64,000 nt of DNA from Erodium maritimum (lineage: Eukaryota; Streptophyta; Magnoliopsida; Geraniales; Geraniaceae): contig OY997591.1 in NCBI GenBank assembly GCA_963921825.1, positions 35,981,825 to 36,045,824 on the forward strand, given 5' to 3'. Positions 57,115 through 64,000 of this stretch are shown piece by piece. Made by a program: the position numbers and the translations under genes. The notes beneath the pieces were generated by a model. It was not told the DNA's origin, did not search any database, and worked only from the letters and a program-made list of their open reading frames with translations. Position 1 is the stretch's first letter, and each line of letters begins with the position of its first letter.

Positions 57115-57405
57115 AGTTCTAAAGGTCGACAGCCTGATCCGACTTAGTGTCGATGAATTGCGAGTTCTAAAGGTCGACAGCCTGATCCGACTTAGTGTCG
57201 ATGAATTGCGAGTTCTAAAGGTCGACAGCCTGATCCGACTTAGTGTCGATGAATTGCGAGTTTTAAAGGTCGACAGCCTGATCCGACTTAGTGTCGATGA
57301 ATTGCGAGTTTTAAAGGTCGACAGCCTGATCCGACTTAGTGTCGAGGAATTGCGAGTTTGAAAGGTCGACAGCCTGGTCCGACTTCGTGTTGAGGAATTG
57401 CGATA
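57115..57405. repeat. 48-bp tandem repeats in gypsy-B 3' LTR
   Basis: Six copies, starts near 57115, 57163, 57211, 57259, 57307 and 57355. The later units diverge in order (TTCTAAAG, TTTTAAAG, TTTGAAAG), a gradient shared with the left LTR. Confidence 0.93.
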
Positions 57406-57864
57406 GGTCGAACCCTAACCTGATTGAGATTGGTTACTGAGCAGCTGGTGTGCGATCCTTTGTGATCTTGTTTGGCGTTGTGTAGTCTTTCTGTCGTGTC
57501 CTTGAGGAGGTCGTCAATAGTTGTGTCGGGTTTACACTGTTTTTATCGAGTGTCAGTCTGTTATCCGTGGAGGTGAGCGAACGCTCACCCCTAGCTGCTT
57601 TTCCTACAGGTACTGATCACCGGACGCACTAGGTTAGCTCTTGAAGTCCATGGAGCTTGGAGCGGAGTCTGGTCTTTACTTTTGTTGAGTCTAGTGACGG
57701 ATGTGTACCTTGTCCACTTGTTGGAACGTTTTTGTATTGTAAATACTATTATTATTTTTGGTAATTAAATGGAAATATCAGAGTTTTATTCAAAACAGGT
57801 TTTAAGTGTTCATGTTTTAAATGTTCGCGTCCCGAGTTCAGTTCGCTGAAATTGGGGCGTGACA

Positions 57865-59189
57865 ACAACCCTCTGACCTACAAAGCTCAACTGGTGGCGA
57901 AAGGTTATAGGCAGATCCAATGGATTGACTATGAGGAAACCTTCTCCCTAGTGGCTATGGTCAAAATCGATCCAAATTCTTCTTTACATAACTGCGTATT
58001 ATAATTACGAGATATGGCAAGTGGATGTCAAAACCGCTTTCCTAAATGGAAATTTGACTGAGTACGTTTGTATGTCTCGGCCCAAAGGTTTTGACGATCC
58101 GAAGAATAAAGGAAAGATTTATAAGTTGTTGAAATCCATTTATGGATTGAAACGAACTTCTCGGAGTTGGATCTTTCGTTTTGATGAAGCTGTAATTGGA
58201 TTTGGCTTAATCAAGAACGAGGATGAATCTTGCGTTTATAAGAAGGCTAGTGGGAGCAAGATTACCTTTCTGGTTCTCATTGAAAACGACATCCCAACCT
58301 TGCACGAGACTAAAGCTTGGTTGAGGAAGTGTTTTTCAATAAAGGACTTAGGCGATGCTTCTTATATCTTAAGGATTAAGATATGTAGAGATCGCACCAA
58401 GAGGGTCTTGGATTTAAGTCAGGGAACCTATGTGAACAAGGCATTGAGTAGGTTCTTAATGCTCGATTCAAAGAAAGGACTCTTACCCACTAGTCATGGC
58501 ATTCATCTCAGCAAGACTTAGTGTCCTAAGACACCTGATGAGCTGAAAGGGATGATGAGAATCCTATGCGCCTGGGGGTAGGATCGATCATATAAGCCAT
58601 GACATGTATGAGACCAGACGTCTCGTAAGCCTTATGTTGAACCAGTAGACATCATTCTAACCCGGGGGAAAGATGATGTTGAACTAGTCGTCGAAGGATG
58701 AGTAGATGCTAGTTTTCCAAGACAAATCCAGATGACTTTAGAAGTCAATCAGGATATGTGTTTACGCTGAATGGTAGAGCTTTAGCTGGGAGAGCGTAAA
58801 GCAAGATATCATTGCCGAATCTACGACAGAGGACAAGTACATGGATGCTGCAGAGGCAGCTAAGGAGGCTATGTGGATTTGGAAATTCATGGCAGGGCTG
58901 GGTGTAATTAAAAACCCATCCAGCCTGGTGAATCCATCTTGCGACAACACAAGGGCCATTGCGCAAGCTAAAAGCCTAGATCGTATAACAAATCCAAACA
59001 TGTACTGCGGCGTATCCACCTCATCAGATAAATACTGAACTGAGGTGAAGTGAAGATAACCGATATTGCAACAGATGATAACATAGCCAACCCTTTGACT
59101 AAGGCAGTGTCACTGCCTGAACATGTTAGACATGTAAAGTCGATGGGGACATATTGGAGTTTAGATTGGAACTAGGGCAAGTGGGAGAT
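57865..59189 (+). pseudogene. Right-hand copia, RT to RNase H fragment
   Basis: The + strand copia pol begins at NPLTYKAQLVAKGYR, where gypsy-B ends, so the upstream part is missing. The 166-codon frame 58021-58521 has QVDVKTAFLNGN just before or at its start (motif A), LKSIYGLKRTSRSW, then FLVLIENDIPTLHE. The catalytic YVDD block is again absent in frame (about 58276-58284). A TAG follows LSKT. RNase H remnant AAEAAKEAMWIWKF is at 58841-59038. Arg is intact before PKGFDD, where the tandem array has a stop. The polypurine tract is at 59174-59189. Confidence 0.9.
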
Positions 59190-60874
59190 TGTTAGTCTTA
59201 GTGCCCGTAGTTCAATCCTAAATGTCCAAATGTACATATCATCGTTAGCAATAAAATTAAAGCGGCTTTATATTACTTATGTGTTGGAGTAATATATCGA
59301 CGTGTGCTCTGATCTATGCCCACCATGCGAATAGAACCATAGATCGAGATAGATCACACTCGATGGGTCCCTAGTCAACAAAGCTTCACTAGAAGCGACT
59401 AGTATGAAAGATGGCTCTTTATGGCTTACGTTCTGTTAGTCATTGGAATGGGATTCCGGAGTCTGATCATAGATATCATGTGGGACATGATATTGGACGA
59501 CCCGCCCTGAATATGTGCCATAGATTAAGTCATGAACATATTTAGTGTTGTAGCTTGTCATGTATCCTTAGACCAAGGAGTCTTTGTGATCGCTATGTAG
59601 TCAACAACTGAGTTTGACCTGAGCCTAACGTTGTCCGTAATAGGGCTTCCATAACGGCCAGGATTGGCTTGGGGACGGGCTACATGAGTGACACGAAAGA
59701 CGGCTAAGGGATTTATCCCTCATACTAAGGTATGGGAAAGATATCGGTTCTCGGCCGCTTGATCGAGAGTGACTGGAAGAATAGCATGGCCATGCACATG
59801 ATACTGGGTATCATATCTTCAGTCATCTCACATATCAAGGAACGGTGATTGAGAATAATAAGGATGACGGCTCTATGCCTTATCTCAATCGGGATATCGG
59901 AGATAAAAGGATAATGACAGGGACGACGGAAAGGTTAGAATCGATAGGGTCGATTCGCTATGCAGTGTCAGGCAATACTAAAGTCTCGTTAGTTGCCACT
60001 TAAATAGGATCAAGTAAAATGGGATTTTACGTTGATCTATTGACATGCATAACCTAAGGGTCACACTGGAGGATGAAACTCATTGACACATTTATGGAGA
60101 ATGGCCAAAAGGGAGTTGTCTCGGGACATGACCAAAACTGGGTTTTGGGTCATGTGCCCGTAAGTGAATAGGACTTTACGGATCGAGACAAGGCTTGGAG
60201 TCTTGGGATTGATCGCGTCGGATAATGTTGGACATTTCCGGTATGGAAGGCTTGGAAGCGATGAGCGAATCACGGGACCTCGTTGGAAATGGCCACGGGC
60301 CATGTTCCAAGAGGCCCATGAAAGGCCCATGCAACCAAGGCCCATGGAACTAATTAATCAAGTCTTGATTAATTAGTACTAAGTAAGAAAGACAAGGATT
60401 AAGGTGTTGGTGATTCACCACCTAATTCAATCTTGTCTTGCCATACTTTGTCCTATTTACACCTTACTTGACACCATACTTGTCCCATGCCTTTAGTTGG
60501 ACAAGTATGGGTTTTGTTATGTTTAAGTCATTTTTTTTAACATAACAAACACAAGACAAGAATAGGAAACACATTTTCTCTCCCTCTTCCATGGCCATTT
60601 CGGGTTTGGCAAGTTTCCACCTCCATTTTTGTGTTCTTGAGTCCTCAAAGAGAAGAACTACGTGGCTTTGATTCCCATGTGGATACGTAGGCGTCTTGGA
60701 GACTCAAGCCAATCATTCGTTAACCGGTGTTCTTGTTTTGGTAAGAAATAGTGCTGAATTTTTCTCTTGTGAATCCATTCTTTGTTAGTTGTTTCATGGT
60801 TTAATCGTCTCTTGGTTTTCATTGATTTTCCGCTGCGAGTTGGTTCATCTCCAACCCTACCTCGAGACCCAACA
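59190..60874 (+). repeat. Copia LTR E, plus orientation, right edge of nest
   Basis: 1,685 bp, TGTTAGTCTTAGTGCC to ACCCAACA. It directly follows the polypurine tract, so it is the 3' LTR of the right-hand copia. Closest to LTR D by shared variants, but inverted relative to it. It is followed by CTGAT; LTR D is preceded by CTAGT. Confidence 0.93.
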
Positions 60875-61181
60875 CTGATAGCACAGGCTGGAAGAATTTA
60901 TCATAGAAGATCTTTCTACCTCCAATCAGCTTGGTACAGCCTCCTGGCGAGAACTTTTGCGTATGATCTGAAGAGGAGGAATCCAGTACAGCTTTTCTTT
61001 TTCGGCTCTTAATACACCTTAACTTCTTCGGCATCGATTCAAAACCTGGCGACGGGCCAATTGACGATGATGAAGCCTCCTTATTAGCACCAGGCAGATG
61101 GTTGTGGTTGGGATCTACTCCTTTAGCTAAAGGAGTAACTAGAACTTGCTGGCCTGAGAGCTCTTTTACTGAAAGACCCAT
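60875..61181 (-). pseudogene. LINE-B ORF1 N-terminal part
   Basis: Minus-strand frame from 61181 (MGLSVKELSGQQVLV) with Ser-rich linker EASSSSIGPSPGFE, then a basic patch KKLRCIKSRKRKAV. It ends at FFQPVLS beside LTR E. Joining across the nest with one copy of the five flanking bases removed continues in frame into HRIKRQSS...KALERF at 45817-45880. PGFE-type linkers also occur in LINE-A ORF1. The domain is not known by itself; assignment rests on orientation, frame and the 15-base duplication. Confidence 0.65.
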
Positions 61182-61400
61182 GTTTCCGTTCCGTCTGAAG
61201 AAAAACCAGGACTACCTCCCCTACCACTAGTCCACGGTGGTCTGATGGCTATACCATCATGGACACTACAGCGGGATAAGAAACACAGGGAGAACAGGGG
61301 CGAAGAACACAAAGAACACGAAGAACACTTTGCAGACTTCAGATAATTACTGTAGCAGTTGGGAGCATTTTCTTCTCTAACACGTCACTATCCCATTTTT
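61182..61400 (-). promoter_or_regulatory. Probable LINE-B 5' UTR
   Basis: Non-coding stretch upstream of the ORF1 start, ending at the 15-base duplication. Plant L1 5' UTRs hold an internal promoter, but I see no specific motif to prove it. It has a short AAAGAACACGAAGAACAC repeat. Confidence 0.5.
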
Positions 61401-61415
61401 ACAAAGTTTGGGTCT
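61401..61415. repeat. LINE-B 5'-side target duplication
   Basis: ACAAAGTTTGGGTCT, identical to 37175-37189 and 19201-19215. It marks the return to the sequence LINE-B was inserted into. Confidence 0.78.
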
Positions 61416-61530
61416 GATTTCAAAAGATGAGGAAATAGCAACAGTATAGTTCTGTCCATCGACTAAATAATCGCATTAGGTAGGAGTAGGATGGCTTCTC
61501 TAACCAAACCTCTAAAATATTTTATGGTAA
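61416..61530. other. Flanking DNA, nothing recognised
   Basis: About 115 bases of A/T-rich sequence between the LINE-B end and the next insertion. No frame, repeat or motif found. Confidence 0.5.
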
Positions 61531-61544
61531 TAATGTGAAATGTC
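61531..61544. repeat. Target duplication of 1.17 kb insertion, left copy
   Basis: TAATGTGAAATGTC. The right copy at 62712-62725 is TAATGTAAAATGTC, with one mismatch. Its length (14) is typical for LINE-driven insertion. Confidence 0.8.
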
Positions 61545-62711
61545 AAAAAACCTCTCTTACCTAAAAAACCCTACCCTAAGCTTTTTCCGCCACCGGCGGC
61601 CTCCTCTGGTCTTCTGCTGCCATGGAGGTCGCCGGCCCTTGCCCCTTACCTTCGTCCTCCTCTTGCTCTCCCTTCTTCGACCTTTTCTCCAACCTCCCTG
61701 GCGTGCCTCTCTCGTGCTTTGGGTTGCTTCTCCAGCCGTCTGTTGTCGTGTTCGCCGGCCCCTACCATTCCTCCTCCTGTTTTGGCGAGTCCCAACTCTC
61801 ATCCTAGCTGCTCCTCTTCGACAGCTCGCTCCGATCCGGCCTTCGGATCTCGTCTCGGGTTGGGTTCGTCACTTCCGGGACGGTAGGGCCTCCGCCGCGC
61901 TGGTTCCGTTTCAGCTTCGTGCGCTCCTCTGGCCTCCTCCTTCTTTCAAGCTTGCTCCCTTCTCTGGTAAGTGTGGCAGCTTGTTGGTTGTATCCTACGG
62001 TTCCGGTTGCTGCTCGTTGTGGTTTGCTACTGGTTCCGTCTTCTAGCCAGGTTTATCCTCCGCTTGTGGTGGCGATTCGGACGGACCTCTTGTTCTTCAT
62101 CACTTCCCTTGCTCGTGTTCTCGTCTGGTTTCGAGGGTGTTGGCCCCCGGTCTTCCTTCCACCACTCCATCATCGACTTGCTCGCCCAACTAGCTTCTGG
62201 TTACTGTCCTCGTAGACCTTTCTTCTCGCCGTTTTCGGGTGCTGGCCCCGGCGTCTCTCGGCCATGTTTTGGCTTCTCCGGTTTCCCTGGGCTCGTCACC
62301 TTGGTTGTGCTGGTGCTGCTCCGGTTGGGTTATTATTTGCGCCGCTGCTCGCTGTGGTGGCTGGTTCCCCTTCCTTTTCCGGCGACGGAGCTTGGTGAAC
62401 GTCTAAGTGTGTGGTGTCCCGAGGAGTCCGTTCGATCTCCCATGCGCGGCTGCGATTCTGTTGCGTTTTCCCGAGGCATTGTGTGGGGTTTCGAGACGCC
62501 CGCGTGCTCTCTTCACTGCTACCAATGCCTTGGGCCGGACCCTGTTCAAGGCTTTGGGCCTGTTCCTGTTCTGGGCTTTGGGCTTTTCTCTCTTTGTTCT
62601 CCTCTCCGACCTGCGTGATGTGCTAGTTCTACCTCTTCTGCTCTGATTGTAATTCTGTTTTGAATTTCATATCGAGTGGAATAAAACCGTTATTTTTGCT
62701 GATCAAAAAAA
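61545..62711 (+). mobile_element. 1.17 kb polyA-tailed retroinsertion
   Basis: Bounded by a 14-base target duplication and ending in ATTTTTGCTGATCAAAAAAA. That 3' end is similar to the LINE-B end (TTTTGCTGATAAAA). It starts with a C/T-rich 5'-UTR-like stretch (AAACCCTACCCTAAGC, CCGCCACCGGCGG). A polyadenylation-like AATAAAA lies near 62679. Open frames inside (61540-62046, 61971-62618) are Leu/Phe/Pro-rich, overlap in several frames, and resemble no protein I know. It could be an internally deleted LINE derivative or a retroposed transcript. Confidence 0.7.
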
Positions 62712-62725
62712 TAATGTAAAATGTC
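62712..62725. repeat. Target duplication of 1.17 kb insertion, right copy
   Basis: TAATGTAAAATGTC directly after the A-tail; see the left copy at 61531. Confidence 0.8.
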
Positions 62726-62786
62726 CATCTAGGGCATCAAACAACTGTCCCTCAAATATTAATGCCACAACAAAACCCAATGGGCA

Positions 62787-64000
62787 ATGGCCCACCGGCC
62801 ACTGATAGTATCGTCTGTTCTCCCGCTCCATATGTTGTTGAGAGACTCGGTTTTGTGGATCCATAATTCGGTGCAGAAGTCTGTGGGGAATATGGCTGTA
62901 TCGCAATCTCGTAATCACGAGTACTATGAGAAAGTGGTGGATGGGGAAATCTTCAGGGTGCCGAGGATTTCCTCTGTGATCTGCAGATTGGAGGAATCCG
63001 CTCGTGCACCGGTGGACAGCCCATTCAGTCATCGGAGAGAGCCATCTCGTGTTTCAGAGATTGTTGTCGTGGAGAACTCTGATCCGGTTACTTCGGGAAG
63101 CACTAAGAAGTTGGGACTTTCGAATGAATCTGATCACTGCAAATTGTTCATTTGCAACCTCCCTCCCGGAACCACCCGTGGCAGATTGAAGCTTTGGCTG
63201 GAAGAGCTTTTTCCCGTTTACAGAGTCTTTTTCTGTAAGAGGAAAAACGCTAGTGGCAGATTCTTTAGCTTCGTCATAGTCTATTCGAAATCTGTGGCCT
63301 TGAAGTTGACCAAAGCGTGTAATGGCTTTCTGTGGGAAGGGCACAAGATCTTCATGTCTCTAGCTTGGTCGGAGAAGCTGAATAAGCGTTTGTCACGACA
63401 GGGGGTAACTCAAATTTGGAAACCAAAGGAGGGATCTACTGTTAAGTCGCCTTCTGTGTTGGTCAATCAACCGGAGAGAGCTATGCCGTCTTGGAAAATT
63501 GTGGGAACCAGATCTCATTACCTTTCCCCATGGGTAGCAGCTAGTATTATGGGAGTGGCGAAGGATGATCTGACTCTAGAGGCTCTGCGGGGGCTAATCA
63601 ATGCAGAGAATTCACCAGACTTGCAATTCCGGTACATAGGCAATAGAATTTTTCTATTCCTGTCTTCGGATCGTGATACTTTGAATGATTTATTGAATCT
63701 AAAATGGAGCTGGTGTTTTGAAGCCTTTCTATTGTTTGAACGAGCTCAAGAGTGGCTGGCTAAAGCCAGTGGGTTTGCTTGGTGGAAAGTGTCCGGTATA
63801 CCGCTATCTGGTTGGTGCATGTCCACTTTCCGAGATGTCGGGAATTCATGCGGCTCATTTGTTTTGGCCACTAGAGATGAGACATCTACATTACTTGACT
63901 GCAATTATTTTCTCTTGCACTAGGATGCTCAGGAGGACTTTTTGAATCGGCTTCTAGAGATAGATGGGTTAGATTATAACGTGTGTCCGTCGAGAGTTCC
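62787..64000 (+). pseudogene. LINE-C ORF1 with RRM and DUF4283-like region
   Basis: ORF1 of a third L1-type LINE, running past the window end. Open from 62787; the ATG at 62892 (MAVSQSRNHEYYEKVVDG) is an equally good start. Numbered from 62787, the RRM lies at about 118-195 with CKLFICNL (RNP2) and GRFFSFVIVY (RNP1). The DUF4283-like block is at about 250-375: FRYIGNRIFLFL, WSWCFEAFLLF, AWWKVSGIPLSGWC and LLDCNYFLL. A TAG at 63921-63923 interrupts it, and the same frame is then open to 64000 (DAQEDFLNRLLEIDG), so it is a nonsense change within the gene. It is not close to LINE-A or LINE-B ORF1 by eye. Confidence 0.85.

Larger units (their letters stand above)
47570..57864 (+). mobile_element. 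gypsy-B, Tekay/Del-type chromovirus, tandem and truncated
   Basis: On the + strand the order is: 3' end of pol (47570-48335), shortened LTR (48336-49440), complete internal region (49441-54965), full LTR (54966-57864). It is therefore the right part of an LTR-sharing tandem pair, cut at 47570. Gag and pol are highly open. It differs from gypsy-A in LTR sequence (TGTAATAACC start) but has the same domain order. No target duplication can be seen, because the left end is missing. Confidence 0.92.
54966..57864 (+). repeat. gypsy-B 3' LTR, full length
   Basis: 2,899 bp, TGTAATAACC to GGGGCGTGACA. It contains three families of tandem repeats towards its 3' half. A purine-rich stretch lies at 55480-55580, and the short open frames near 55400-56050 have no recognisable domain. 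Confidence 0.92.
37189..61400 (-). mobile_element. LINE-B long copy, with nested insertions
   Basis: Minus-strand L1-type LINE whose 3' A-tail is the T-run at 37189-37198 and whose 5' end is near 61400. Both ends are flanked by ACAAAGTTTGGGTCT (37175-37189 and 61401-61415). Subtracting the solo LTR (41441-43128 plus AGACA) and the nest at 45884-60874 leaves about 7.5 kb, a plausible full-length plant L1. ORF1 and ORF2 order is complete on the minus strand. The 5' limit depends on the 15-base match and is an inference. Confidence 0.8.

Noticed and set aside
57115-57405. CRISPR-like look of six regular 48-bp repeats
   Set aside because: There are no unique spacers; the whole 48 bases are repeated head to tail inside a plant LTR.
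61540-62046. 168-codon Leu/Pro-rich open frame as a membrane protein gene
   Set aside because: It starts upstream of and within the retroinsertion, overlaps other frames equally open, and has C/T-rich composition that gives Leu, Pro, Ser and Phe in any frame.

Overview
This window is repeat-rich nuclear DNA from a flowering plant, and I see no ordinary host gene in it. The plant call rests on three element types: L1-type LINEs whose ORF1 carries an RRM followed by a DUF4283-like region and whose ORF2 ends in a zf-RVT domain; Ty3/gypsy chromoviruses of the Tekay/Del type (gag, protease, RT, RNase H, integrase, chromodomain, with 3 kb LTRs); and a Ty1/copia family. All LTR elements carry a primer-binding site matching plant initiator tRNA-Met (TGGTATCAGAGC). 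I cannot name the species. LTR, LINE and gypsy/copia letters below are my own labels.

Layout. (1) 1-19187: LINE-A on the + strand, entering from outside the window and split at 4226 by gypsy-A (4227-16479, minus strand, 5-bp target duplication GAATC, 3.1 kb LTRs). (2) 19215-21296: the 3' part of a second LINE, LINE-B, on the minus strand and tail-to-tail with LINE-A. (3) 21322-36149: a minus-strand copia tandem array of the form LTR-internal-LTR-internal-LTR. (4) 36157-39271: a nearly identical second copy of 18179-21296, so the array is bracketed by 3.1 kb direct repeats. (5) 37189-61400: the long copy of LINE-B. A 15-bp duplication (ACAAAGTTTGGGTCT at 37175 and 61401) marks its two ends. 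It is interrupted by a solo copia LTR (41441-43128, duplication AGACA) and by a 15 kb nest (45884-60874).

The 45884-60874 nest contains, left to right: a copia LTR in minus orientation; a truncated 3' end of a second chromovirus, gypsy-B; a shortened gypsy-B LTR; a long open gypsy-B gag and pol (50115-55022); a full 2.9 kb gypsy-B LTR; and the RT-to-3'LTR part of a copia on the + strand. The two outer copia LTRs are each other's closest relatives in the window but point in opposite directions. (6) 61416-64000: flanking DNA, a 1.17 kb polyA-tailed insertion with a 14-bp target duplication, and ORF1 of a third LINE (LINE-C) running off the end.

Almost every coding part is decayed, and many of the stop codons fit C-to-T (or G-to-A) change at cytosines, as expected for methylated heterochromatin. 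Gypsy-B is the best preserved: gag and pol share one frame and are separated by a single TAG, but the protease motif reads DTW instead of DTG. The copia family lacks the seven residues that should contain the catalytic YVDD of RT, in all three copies present, so it looks like an old non-autonomous lineage.

The insertion order readable from the nesting is: LINE-A and LINE-B first; then gypsy-A in LINE-A, and solo LTR and copia in LINE-B; duplication around the copia array; gypsy-B among the last.
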